Positions 7,715 through 15,046 of a DNA stretch of 19,572 nt are shown one piece after another. How positions within the stretch are numbered: position 1 is the first letter of the stretch; the number at the start of each line of letters is the position of its first letter. Source of the stretch: Candidatus Omnitrophota bacterium. Its GTDB lineage: Bacteria; Omnitrophota; Gorgyraeia; Gygaellales; Profunditerraquicolaceae. Position numbers and translations under genes: made by a program. The DNA lies in NCBI GenBank assembly GCA_028706895.1, contig JAQTVG010000005.1:1-19572 (forward strand), read 5' to 3'. The notes below the pieces were generated by a model that did no database searches, was not told where the DNA came from, and saw only the letters and a list, made by a program, of their open reading frames with translations.

Positions 7715-10624
7715 CTATTTGCTGACCGCAAAAGGGCAAATCTGGTTATACGCGCAATACGCGCAAGCCATATACGCAGGTTTTGCGGAAAAATTTCTGC
7801 TGCGTATGCCCTGCGAAACCTCGTTTATTTTATCTTTTACTTTACCTAATTCCTCATTATGCAGCTGGTTAGCCCCTATTATACCAGATTCCAGGAAATA
7901 AAGCTCAACACGTTTAGGCAATTGCCCGAACACAGACTGATAAGCAAGCGCGTAAAGGGCCAGCTGCATGCTCTCCTTCGTGCGCTTATCCGCTTCTTTC
8001 TGGGTTTTGATCTCTGAAGTTTTAAAATCCATAATAACCGGCCCATCGTCTTCCATATCTATGCGGTCAAAACGGCCTGTAATTTTATTATCTCCTAAAA
8101 TAAACGAGAAATCTTTTTCAATATACAGGGGCCGGGCATCGCGTTTTTCGTCTTCTTTAAAAAATCTGGTTAACGCTTCTTCTCCGACCCGAAAACGCTC
8201 CTCCTGATGTTTTTCATCCAGGAACCCTTGCGGGTCAAAGCTCTCCTTGAATGCACTCAGCAAACCCGCAATGGGCATCTTTTTGCCTGCCATCTTAAAT
8301 TGAAAATATTTAGTTACAGCTTCGTGCATAGCCCGGCCATAAATAACCGTGTGGTGTTCCATGATGGGCACGCGTAATATGTTCACGTATTTATATTTTA
8401 AAGGGCAAGTCAGGTAATCATCTATATGATAATAACTTAAAGGAACAAACCTGCCTTCGGAAATTCCCGTGATTCGCGGCTGGCTGGATTCCTTTTTAGG
8501 GGCAAAGCGCTCTATTGCTTCAATGGCGCTGGATTTCTTTTTTTCAAATTCTTTTGCGTTTTTACCTTGCGCTTCTAAAACAAAATGGCTGATGCGCCTG
8601 AGGCGGCTGCCGCCATAATCAGCGGCACTTGTCAAATAAAGCTCGTCCTTTGCGCGCGTCATACCGACGTAAAAGAGCCTGCGCTCCTCCTGGACATGAT
8701 AATCACCCGTCGGCAATACCTCCTTTATTAAAAAATCCGGCAATTCTATGGGTTGCCGGCGGTGCGGCCACGGGAAACGCCCTTCCACGAGACTGACAAT
8801 AAAGACAACTCTGAATTCCAGCCCTTTTGCTTTATGTATGGTAAGCACATTCACCGCGTCAGCATCAAAATCGGCTTCTACCGTAGGCGGGTCATCTCCG
8901 GCGTCAATCAGGAGATTAAGGTAATTTACAAAACTTATTACGCGGTCTTCACGGGCTACTAATTCAAAATCCCGCACAATGTTAAAAAATTTAGCGATAT
9001 TTTGTATTTTAGTTTCATTCTCAAGGCTGGCATTACGGGTCAATTTCTTCAGGAAACCGGTATCAGTCAGAAAACTATAAAGGAGCCTGCCGGTAGTCTC
9101 CTCGCGGGAAACTTTCAGGAACTTTTTGAGGTCAGCCAGTATACCCTCTATTTTATCCTTTGATTTATCGCTTATGTCTTTTAACTCCGGTATCGTATCT
9201 ATATCCATAAAAACTGAGTAGAGTGTTTTATTCCTGCGCTTGGCATAATGCGTGCAGAGGCTTAAATCAGAAAGGTCAAGAGAGTAAATCTCGGAACTTG
9301 CCAGATAATACAAACTAAGAGAATCCGAGGGGTTAGCCGCTACGCGTAAAAAATTTATGCACAATTTAACCTCTTCCCGCGAATATAACCCCTGGTTACC
9401 GCTAAACTGCCAGGGTATATCCTGCATATTTAATGATTGCAGAAAACGCTGGGCGTCGGAATTAGAACGCACAAGTATCGCGAAATCCCGGTATTTAAAA
9501 CCACCCGCATTAATTTTCTCTTTTATTATCTTAGCCACATTATCGGCTTCGGTAGAATTTGTGTCAAAATGCAGGTGCTGCGGAGCAAGGCCTTCCTTAA
9601 TCAAGCTGACAAGGCGTTTATCAATATTGGCCTTCACCTCAAAACGCTCGGGATTATTATTCTGTATGAGGCGATAAGCGCTGTCTAAAATCGGCTGTGA
9701 AGAGCGGTAGTTCTGAATGATGCTTACCTTATCGGCATCGGAAAAATCGCTTATAAAATTCAGGAGGTTAGAATAAGCGGCGCCCCTGAAACGGTAAATA
9801 CACTGGTCGTCGTCTCCGGTAACAGTAATATTACGAGTATCCCCGCTTAAAAGCTTTGCCAGTTGATACTGGGCGTAATTCGTATCCTGGAATTCATCTA
9901 CTAAAATATACTTAAACTGCTCCTGGTATTTTTTTAGAATCAATGGATGTTCCCTTAAAAGCTGCAGTGCCAGATAAAACTGATTGCCGAAATCCACCAT
10001 CCCCTCTTTAGCAAGCAATTCCTGATATTTAGCGTATGCCTCGGCGACTTCCAATTGCTGGCGCGCTTCTTCTTCTAAAGATAGATTTTGCGTCTCCTGC
10101 CTTGACTTTAAAATAAGCGATTTAGCATACGCCAGGTATTCTTCAGGTGATATATCTTCATCTTTGGCGCGGCTGAATAAAGATATCAATGCCTCAATAA
10201 AGCGCGTAGGGTCGGATAAAGGCCTGTAATAAGAAAGGTTAAATTCAAAGAGATGTTCGCGAAAGAATACCACTGCTTCGGGGCGGGTTAAAACTTTGAA
10301 ATCCGGGTCAAGCCCGGCCACCAAGGCATTTTCACGCAAGAGCCTGTCGCCGAAAGCGTGAAAAGTAGAAATCCATATATCGGTATATCCGTAAGGCACA
10401 AGAATATCTACGCGCTCCTGCATCTCTTTTGCCGCTTTATCCGTAAAGGTAAGCGCCAATATTTCATTGGTCTTGGCTAATCCTTCAGACAAAAGCCAGG
10501 CAATCCTGCGCGTAATAACAGTGGTCTTACCCGTGCCTGCGCCTGCGATAATCAACAGAGGCCCTTTCTTGTGCGTGACTGCCTCTATCTGTTCCTTATT
10601 TAAACCTTCTAATATTTTTTCCAT
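7715..10624 (-). CDS. UvrD/Rep-family helicase fused to a RecB-like Fe-S nuclease domain
   Basis: The 969-residue protein has an intact SF1A motor: Q12 (Q motif), Walker A GAGTGKT ending K33-T34, motif II VDEFQDTN (D243/E244), motif III GDDDQCIYRFRGA, motif IV QNYRSS, motif V LTIHKAKGLEF, and motif VI EERRLFYVGMTRAKDE. After about residue 720 comes a PD-(D/E)XK nuclease: H767 (GRAMHEAV), D853 (RFDRID), D866 and K868 (IMDFKTSE), then QLALYALAYQ. Four cysteines frame it (C740, C954, C957, C963) in the C...C-x2-C-x5-C spacing of AddB/Cas4-type 4Fe-4S nucleases. By family it unwinds and resects DNA ends or repairs damage. No addA/addB/recBCD partner lies nearby. There is no SD before the ATG, but residues 2-16 fit the family N-terminus. 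It is shorter than AddA (about 1200) and resembles AdnB-type motor-nuclease chains. Confidence 0.9.
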   Translation of the reverse strand: MEKILEGLNKEQIEAVTHKKGPLLIIAGAGTGKTTVITRRIAWLLSEGLAKTNEILALTFTDKAAKEMQERVDILVPYGYTDIWISTFHAFGDRLLRENALVAGLDPDFKVLTRPEAVVFFREHLFEFNLSYYRPLSDPTRFIEALISLFSRAKDEDISPEEYLAYAKSLILKSRQETQNLSLEEEARQQLEVAEAYAKYQELLAKEGMVDFGNQFYLALQLLREHPLILKKYQEQFKYILVDEFQDTNYAQYQLAKLLSGDTRNITVTGDDDQCIYRFRGAAYSNLLNFISDFSDADKVSIIQNYRSSQPILDSAYRLIQNNNPERFEVKANIDKRLVSLIKEGLAPQHLHFDTNSTEADNVAKIIKEKINAGGFKYRDFAILVRSNSDAQRFLQSLNMQDIPWQFSGNQGLYSREEVKLCINFLRVAANPSDSLSLYYLASSEIYSLDLSDLSLCTHYAKRRNKTLYSVFMDIDTIPELKDISDKSKDKIEGILADLKKFLKVSREETTGRLLYSFLTDTGFLKKLTRNASLENETKIQNIAKFFNIVRDFELVAREDRVISFVNYLNLLIDAGDDPPTVEADFDADAVNVLTIHKAKGLEFRVVFIVSLVEGRFPWPHRRQPIELPDFLIKEVLPTGDYHVQEERRLFYVGMTRAKDELYLTSAADYGGSRLRRISHFVLEAQGKNAKEFEKKKSSAIEAIERFAPKKESSQPRITGISEGRFVPLSYYHIDDYLTCPLKYKYVNILRVPIMEHHTVIYGRAMHEAVTKYFQFKMAGKKMPIAGLLSAFKESFDPQGFLDEKHQEERFRVGEEALTRFFKEDEKRDARPLYIEKDFSFILGDNKITGRFDRIDMEDDGPVIMDFKTSEIKTQKEADKRTKESMQLALYALAYQSVFGQLPKRVELYFLESGIIGANQLHNEELGKVKDKINEVSQGIRSRNFSAKPAYMACAYCAYNQICPFAVSK

Positions 10625-10682
10625 ATAATATAGCGTGTGTCTTGGTTTGTTTTCGTAGCATCGCTCGCTCTCACTGATAATT

Positions 10683-10753
10683 ATTTAGCAGGTGAACCCT
10701 GGCCGCTCGCATAAACTACATGCTGCGTAAACAACCCAACCCACCCGCTAAAT
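10683..10753 (-). repeat. Inverted repeat, 12-bp arms, in the presumed helicase leader
   Basis: ATTTAGCAGGTG (10683-10694) faces CACCCGCTAAAT (10742-10753). Eleven of twelve positions are Watson-Crick pairs. The exception reads A opposite C in a plus-strand RNA but G opposite U in a minus-strand RNA, so the stem is continuous only when transcribed on the minus strand. One further T-A pair (10682/10754) extends it. The 47-base interior contains a small GCAT/ATGC hairpin. The stem lies about 60 bases before the helicase ATG. I infer a possible leader RNA structure; no known riboswitch class is recognised. Confidence 0.55.
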
Positions 10754-10836
10754 ATAATAGTTACCATTAAAAAATGAATCTGGCGATATTTCGAGCGAGT
10801 GGAGATTTTAGCCAATGGAGCTTGAGCATTGAGGGA

Positions 10837-10875
10837 ATTCCAAGGTCAAGCCGTGAGGCTTGACAATCTTGGAAT
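10837..10875. repeat. Hairpin A: 16-bp stem with 3-base bulge
   Basis: ATTCCAAG+GTCAAGCC (10837-10852) pairs with GGCTTGAC (10857-10864) and CTTGGAAT (10868-10875). The loop is GTGA in the plus sense, and AAT at 10865-10867 bulges out on one side. No T-run follows on either strand, so it is not a simple intrinsic terminator. Confidence 0.8.
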
Positions 10876-10890
10876 GGCGAAGCTGTTTGA

Positions 10891-10917
10891 GCTTCATTTG
10901 CTTAGAGCAAATGAAGC
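10891..10917. repeat. Hairpin B: perfect 12-bp inverted repeat, 3-base loop
   Basis: GCTTCATTTGCT (10891-10902) and AGCAAATGAAGC (10906-10917) are exact reverse complements around TAG. No T-run follows on either strand. Together with hairpin A it fills the interior of the larger fold-back at 10804-10965. Confidence 0.85.
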
Positions 10918-11010
10918 GAGTTCTGCAGCCACCGAAATGCGAAAGACCATTGGCGTTAAAAAATCGACCTTGAGCGAGAAAATCGACAGGTTCATTTACA
11001 TTTATTATAC

Positions 11011-11038
11011 TTGACAACCCGCCATTTTCAAGTATACT
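11011..11038 (+). promoter_or_regulatory. Sigma-70 promoter of rpmB
   Basis: A perfect TTGACA (-35, 11011-11016), a 16-base spacer and TATACT (-10, 11033-11038, five of six to consensus). Transcription would start near 11045, leaving a leader of about 17 bases that contains the GGAG used for rpmB. The fold-back at 10804-10965 is upstream of this promoter and therefore not part of the rpmB mRNA. Confidence 0.83.
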
Positions 11039-11061
11039 TTAGTCTTTACAGGAGAAAAAAT

Positions 11062-11289
11062 ATGCTAAAAATATGCGCTATATGCGGTAAAAATCAAATG
11101 GCAGGAAAAAGCGTTGTCCGTAAGGGCCTCAAAAAGAGAAAAGGCGGCACAGGCAGCAAAATAGCCCGGTCAACCGCTCGTGAATTCCTCCCCAATCTTC
11201 AGAAAATCCGTATCGTATTAAAAGGCCGGACTCAAAAAGCCTACGTCTGCACCAAATGCATCAAAAAAGGCAACCTTAAAAAAGCCTGA
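11062..11289 (+). CDS. rpmB: 50S ribosomal protein L28 (zinc-binding form)
   Basis: The 75-residue protein begins MLKICAICGKNQMAGKSVVR and ends in KAYVCTKCIKKGNLKKA, the pattern of bacterial L28. Cysteine pairs C5/C8 and C63/C66 form a complete C-x2-C...C-x2-C zinc-binding set, the 'C+' version known for several small ribosomal proteins. L28 sits on the 50S subunit near the E site. I chose ATG at 11062 because GGAG (11051-11054) lies 7 bases upstream and the protein starts exactly where the family does. It is the only plus-strand gene of the window, with its own strong promoter. Its stop lies 10 bases from the stop of the convergent recJ, with no terminator visible between. It is not beside the recG or rpmG partners seen in other bacteria. 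Confidence 0.94.
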   Translation: MLKICAICGKNQMAGKSVVRKGLKKRKGGTGSKIARSTAREFLPNLQKIRIVLKGRTQKAYVCTKCIKKGNLKKA

Positions 11290-11299
11290 CCTAAAAGGA

Positions 11300-12991
11300 T
11301 TACCTGAAAAATATATCCTTGCCCTCTAATATTACGCTGCCTTGCCCCTGCCAAGTATCAATTCTGGGGGTATAAACAAAATCAAAGGTATCGGCATTAA
11401 TAAGGGCGTCTTTAAAACCAGCCATCCCGAAACCTATTGCCTGAGAAGTAATCTTGCCATCGGTAACCCAAAACTTTAATGTCTCCCTGCCTAAAACCTG
11501 CGGCTCTCCTTTTACCTTAAGGCCCCTCGTATAAAATAATGGTTCAGGATTTCCCGTGCCAAAAGGCTCCAAAGCTTCAAATCCGGCTATAATCTCTTCA
11601 TTAAGGCTCGATAAAGACAGCTCCATATCAATATCAAGACTGGGAAGCAAATTTTCTAAGACTAATTTTTCTCTGGCAAAATGGTTAATCCTATCCTTAA
11701 AATTTTTTATATTAGTATCGGTTATAATAAGGCCTACGGCATGGCTGTGCCCGCCGAAAGAGTTTAAAGAATCCTTGCACTCAGCCAGCGCTTCAAATAA
11801 ATGAAAATTTTTTATGGAACGGCCTGAGCCCTTGCACAAACCCATAGTTTTAGATATGACAATAGTCGGCCTGTAAAATTTATCCGCAAGTTTTGAAGCT
11901 ACTATTCCCAAAACGCCCTGGTGCCAGCCTTCTTTCGCAATAACAATGACCTTGTGCTCCTTAAAATTAATCTCGCTGCTGATTAAATCATGCGCCTCAG
12001 CCATAATCTTTTCCTCAACCTTCTGGCGCTGCCTGTTATGCGCGTCTATGGCCCTGGCTAATTCTAACGCTTCCTTGTCACTACGGCTCATCAACAGGTT
12101 CAGGCTCACCTCAGCTGTATCCATACGGCCGCTGGCATTTATGCGCGGGCCCAGTATAAAACTTACAAAACCTGAAGTCATCTTTTTGCCCTTGATGCGG
12201 CTGATATCTATAAGGGCTTTGAGGCCCGGGCGTTTAGTGTTGGAAATTTTTACTAAACCTTCTTTTACAATCACGCGGTTTTCGCCTGTAAGAGGGACAA
12301 CGTCAGCAATTGTGCCTAAAGCTACCAAATCCAAATCTTCAACCAGGCTCTTACCTGTTATGGCCTGGCAGAGCTTATAAGATACTCCTACCCCGGCCAA
12401 ATCCCTAAACTTATAACGAGAGCCTTTTATTTTTGGATTTATAATCGCTGAAGCAGAAAGCGCCATATCCTGATCTACAGGTTCATGGTGGTCTGTCACT
12501 ATTACATCTATATTGTGCCGCCTTAATTCCCGCACCTCTTCATTACTGTTTGTGCCGCAATCTACAGTCACAAGAAGCGTTATGCCTTTTTGCCTGGCAA
12601 AATGTATAGCGTTTTTATTCAAACCATACCCTTCTTTCACTCTGTGAGGTATATAGTGGGCAGCATCAATGCCTATTTTGGAAAACGTTTCTTTTAACAA
12701 GGCAAGCGCGGTCAAGCCATCTACATCATAATCCCCGAAAATCATAACTTTCTCTTTATCGCGGGCTGCTTTTTTAATGCGGTTGACGGCCTTGTGCATA
12801 TCGGTGAATAAAAAAGGGTCTAAAAAATGGGCAGGGCTAGCCTTAAGGAACTTATCGGCTTCTTCTATGGTATTAATGCCGCGGTTTATTAAAATCTGGG
12901 AAAGAATTTTGGAAATTCCAAGGGACTTGCTAAAAGAGTTTTGCAGGTGGGCGTTAACAGAGGCAATCTTTAATATTTTGTGGCTTCGCAC
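11300..12991 (-). CDS. recJ: Single-stranded-DNA-specific exonuclease RecJ
   Basis: At 563 residues the protein is near the usual 560-580. It carries the DHH phosphoesterase motifs: FGDYDVDG with D87/D89/D91, VTVDCGTNS (D144), and TDHHEP with D167-H168-H169. The sequence RINASGRMDTAEVSL follows, then the DHHA1 motif GGHSHAVG at 413-420 and a C-terminal OB-like part (LKVKGEPQVLGRETLKFWV). RecJ degrades single-stranded DNA 5' to 3' with Mg/Mn and prepares ends for recombination and repair. The start is GTG at 12991, the only sensible one before conserved sequence begins. It has no clear SD and is 8 bases after the argS stop, so coupling to argS translation is likely. It converges on rpmB. Confidence 0.94.
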   Translation of the reverse strand: MRSHKILKIASVNAHLQNSFSKSLGISKILSQILINRGINTIEEADKFLKASPAHFLDPFLFTDMHKAVNRIKKAARDKEKVMIFGDYDVDGLTALALLKETFSKIGIDAAHYIPHRVKEGYGLNKNAIHFARQKGITLLVTVDCGTNSNEEVRELRRHNIDVIVTDHHEPVDQDMALSASAIINPKIKGSRYKFRDLAGVGVSYKLCQAITGKSLVEDLDLVALGTIADVVPLTGENRVIVKEGLVKISNTKRPGLKALIDISRIKGKKMTSGFVSFILGPRINASGRMDTAEVSLNLLMSRSDKEALELARAIDAHNRQRQKVEEKIMAEAHDLISSEINFKEHKVIVIAKEGWHQGVLGIVASKLADKFYRPTIVISKTMGLCKGSGRSIKNFHLFEALAECKDSLNSFGGHSHAVGLIITDTNIKNFKDRINHFAREKLVLENLLPSLDIDMELSLSSLNEEIIAGFEALEPFGTGNPEPLFYTRGLKVKGEPQVLGRETLKFWVTDGKITSQAIGFGMAGFKDALINADTFDFVYTPRIDTWQGQGSVILEGKDIFFR

Positions 12992-12999
12992 AGTTAAAC

Positions 13000-14640
13000 T
13001 TACATCTTTTTCGGCCTTGACACGCCAAGCAATTCCAATCCTGAAGATATGGCAATCCTCGTGCCTTCAATGAGGGCGAGCCTTGCCTTGGTAAGCTTTT
13101 CATCCTGGCCCAACACACGATGCTTATCATAAAACTTATGAAAATCTTCAGCAAGCGCCTGCAGATAAACAGTCAGCATGTACGGGTCTAAAGTAACATA
13201 ACAAATATTTAATATATAAGAGAACTGGCATAACTTCTTTATCAACTCCATCTCTTCTTTTTCTTTCAATACGCTTAAATCAACATCCTTAAACCTGATT
13301 TTCACGGGGCTATTATCAAGGATGCTGCATATTCTGGCGTAGGCATATTGTACATAATAAACAGGGTTCTCGGATGTCTGCTTCTTGGCGATATCCAGGT
13401 CAAAATCAAGGTGGCTTGATGTGCGGCGCATAAGAAAGAAAAACCTTGAGGCATCTGGCCCCACTTCATCAAGCACCTCGCGCAGGGTAATATATTGCCC
13501 GCGGCGCGTGGACATTTGGACTGGCTTACCTTCTCTAAATATTGAAGCCAGCTGCACGATAATAATAGAGAGTGAATCCGAGTCTTTACCGAGCGCCTTA
13601 ACAGAAGCTTTAAGCCTGTTGATATAGCCATGGTGGTCAGGCCCCCAGAGATTTATCAGCCAGCTAAACCCACGCCTGAATTTATCCTGATGGTAGGCGA
13701 TATCCGGTGCTAAATATGTATAACTGCCGTCGCTTTTAATAACTACCCTGTCCTTATCATCGCCAAGCCCGGTTGACTTAAACCATACAGCGCCTTCCTG
13801 TTCATATATAAAACCTTTTTTCTTCAGGAAATTTAGCGCCTTATCTATCTTGCCGCTCTCTCTTAATTTCTTCTGGCTATACCAACAATCAAACTTCACC
13901 CCGGAATCGCGCAGTTCGTCTTTTATTATATTTAATATATATTCTACCCCATAAGCCGAAAAATCCTTAATCTCTAATCCTTTATCTTTTATTTCTCTGG
14001 CCATATCATAAATATATTCCCCCTGATAATGGTCCTCGGGGAATTCTATCTTTTCGCCCGACAATTCCTTAAGACGAAGCTCTATGGATTTGCCCAGTAT
14101 ATTTATCTGATTGCCTTCATCATTCAGGTAATATTCCCGTTTTACGGAAAACCCCAGACAATCCAATATATTCGCCAACGCATCCCCTGCCACTGCCTGC
14201 CTTGCGTGGGCCACAGACAAAGGGCCGGTGGGATTTGCGCTCACGAATTCAATAAGCACACGCCTGCCTTTACCGAAGTTGACTTTAATAAAATTACTGC
14301 CTTTTGAAATAATATTATGCAATTGTTCATAAAAATACCTGTCACTCAGATAAAAGTTTATAAATCCTGCGCCCTCGGCCTTGGCTTGATTCACGTAATC
14401 TTTTAAAACTCCGCCTTTTAAATTCCTGTTGATATTATCTGCCAGGGCTGCGGCAATCTCCATGGGCGGCTTATGTATTGCCTTGCTTAATCTTAAAGCG
14501 ATATTGGTAGAGAGGTCGCCGTAGCGGCTATCCTGAGGAAGGTCTAAAGACAATAATTCACCGTAAGCCTTGTCCATACCAAGGCTCTTTAATGAATTCT
14601 TTATTACCGGTATCAACAAATCCTGAATATTTTTTTTCAT
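13000..14640 (-). CDS. argS: Arginine--tRNA ligase
   Basis: The 546-residue class I synthetase has the ArgRS order. The N-terminal Add1 domain (1-100) ends in GAGFINFYLSD. The catalytic core opens with SANPTGPLSVAHARQ (134-148), and the C-terminal anticodon-binding DALR domain covers about 430-546. The core includes LNDEGNQINILG, WGPDHHGYINRLKA and DEVGPDASRFFFLMR. The second signature is QMSTRR (375-380) in place of KMSK; ArgRS commonly deviates there. The first signature is SVAH where most ArgRS have H(V/I)GH, so the first histidine is a serine. The remaining motifs argue for an active enzyme. The ATG overlaps the rsfS stop as ATGA; no SD is seen. It ligates arginine to tRNA-Arg in an ATP-dependent reaction that needs bound tRNA. 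Confidence 0.95.
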   Translation of the reverse strand: MKKNIQDLLIPVIKNSLKSLGMDKAYGELLSLDLPQDSRYGDLSTNIALRLSKAIHKPPMEIAAALADNINRNLKGGVLKDYVNQAKAEGAGFINFYLSDRYFYEQLHNIISKGSNFIKVNFGKGRRVLIEFVSANPTGPLSVAHARQAVAGDALANILDCLGFSVKREYYLNDEGNQINILGKSIELRLKELSGEKIEFPEDHYQGEYIYDMAREIKDKGLEIKDFSAYGVEYILNIIKDELRDSGVKFDCWYSQKKLRESGKIDKALNFLKKKGFIYEQEGAVWFKSTGLGDDKDRVVIKSDGSYTYLAPDIAYHQDKFRRGFSWLINLWGPDHHGYINRLKASVKALGKDSDSLSIIIVQLASIFREGKPVQMSTRRGQYITLREVLDEVGPDASRFFFLMRRTSSHLDFDLDIAKKQTSENPVYYVQYAYARICSILDNSPVKIRFKDVDLSVLKEKEEMELIKKLCQFSYILNICYVTLDPYMLTVYLQALAEDFHKFYDKHRVLGQDEKLTKARLALIEGTRIAISSGLELLGVSRPKKM

Positions 14641-15041
14641 CTTATGTAGAATACGAGGGCTGTCGGGCGAGGCGGGAAAGAGTACTTTTTTATGCTTCTT
14701 GGGATTCTTACCCTTTTTGCGTCAGACCAGAGTCGCTCTAAAGAATAAAACTCTCTCATTGGTTCATAAAATATATGCGCCACAACGGACGAAAAATCCA
14801 AAACTACCCATCCTGATTCATCGTTGGGGCTGACCTTAGAGAGAGATTTTATCCTGTCTTTGGCTAAGTCTTCTTCTATGGCTGGCGCTATTGCGTTAGC
14901 CTGCCTTAGTGAAGTTACGCTTAGGATAACAAAATAATCGCAGAAGCTGCATACATCGCGCATATCCAAAATAACTACGCGCTTGGCTTTCTTAGACCTG
15001 GCGACCTGTGCAATACGCAGTGATATCTTTTTGGGTTCTAT
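14637..15041 (-). CDS. rsfS: Ribosome silencing factor RsfS (start non-canonical, probably ATA)
   Basis: The core is RsfS (DUF143/Iojap): VVILDMRDVCSFCDYFVIL, GWVVLDFSSVVAHIF and REFYSLERLW. RsfS binds L14 on the 50S subunit and blocks subunit joining when nutrients are short. The earliest ordinary start, TTG at 14967-14969, lies inside the conserved first strand and would remove about 24 family residues. The frame is open upstream to TAA at 15069-15071 but contains no ATG, GTG or TTG there. The best candidate is ATA at 15039-15041, 5 bases after GGAG, giving 134 residues that begin MEPKKISLRIAQVARSKKAK (ATA read as Met), a normal RsfS opening. A C-terminal tail of about 23 residues (RIPRSIKKYSF onward) goes beyond the usual family end. 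It overlaps argS by ATGA. Confidence 0.8.
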   Translation of the reverse strand: MEPKKISLRIAQVARSKKAKRVVILDMRDVCSFCDYFVILSVTSLRQANAIAPAIEEDLAKDRIKSLSKVSPNDESGWVVLDFSSVVAHIFYEPMREFYSLERLWSDAKRVRIPRSIKKYSFPPRPTALVFYIR

Positions 15042-15046
15042 CGGTA

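Larger units (their letters stand above)
10804..10965. other. Multi-branched fold-back element (candidate structured RNA or MITE-like repeat)
   Basis: The outer stem pairs GATTTTA-GCCAATGG (10804-10818) with CCATTGGC at 10947-10954, continuing through 10956-10965 with small bulges. Inside it CTT (10821-10823) pairs with AAG (10943-10945). GA/GA then face each other (10824-10825 against 10941-10942), a tandem GA mismatch in plus-strand RNA. GCATT (10826-10830) pairs with AATGC (10936-10940). The interior holds two strong hairpins (10837-10875 and 10891-10917) plus a GCTG/CAGC pairing (10882-10885 with 10926-10929), giving a branched junction. Nested complementarity of this depth is unlikely by chance. 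It matches no RNA family I can name (not tRNA, SRP, 6S, RNase P or tmRNA by eye). The strand is undetermined. Confidence 0.6.
10625..11061. other. 437-base intergenic region with inverted repeats, between divergent helicase and rpmB genes
   Basis: No credible coding sequence is present; the short open frames (10829-11014 plus, 10808-11017 minus) lack an RBS, resemble nothing and lie over palindromes. What the stretch does hold, from left to right, is as follows: a CTCGCTC motif (10664-10670); an inverted repeat 10683-10694/10742-10753; a 160-base fold-back (10804-10965) with two internal hairpins; GAGCGAG motifs at 10793-10799 and 10972-10978; and the rpmB promoter (11011-11038). The last part, 11039-11061, is the rpmB leader with its GGAG. 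The helicase ATG at 10624 has no SD and no recognisable promoter close by. Confidence 0.8.

Noticed and set aside
10753..10758. Perfect TATAAT on the plus strand
   Set aside because: No -35-like hexamer at 16-18 bases upstream, and it belongs to an A/T-rich arm of the inverted repeat.
10829..11014. Small plus-strand open frame (61 codons) and its minus-strand counterpart 10808-11017
   Set aside because: Both run through the palindromes of the fold-back, lack an SD and resemble no protein; the palindromes explain why both strands are open.
11280..11320. Possible bidirectional terminator between rpmB and recJ
   Set aside because: Only AGGC/GCCT with a 12-base loop can pair, without a following T-run on the plus strand.
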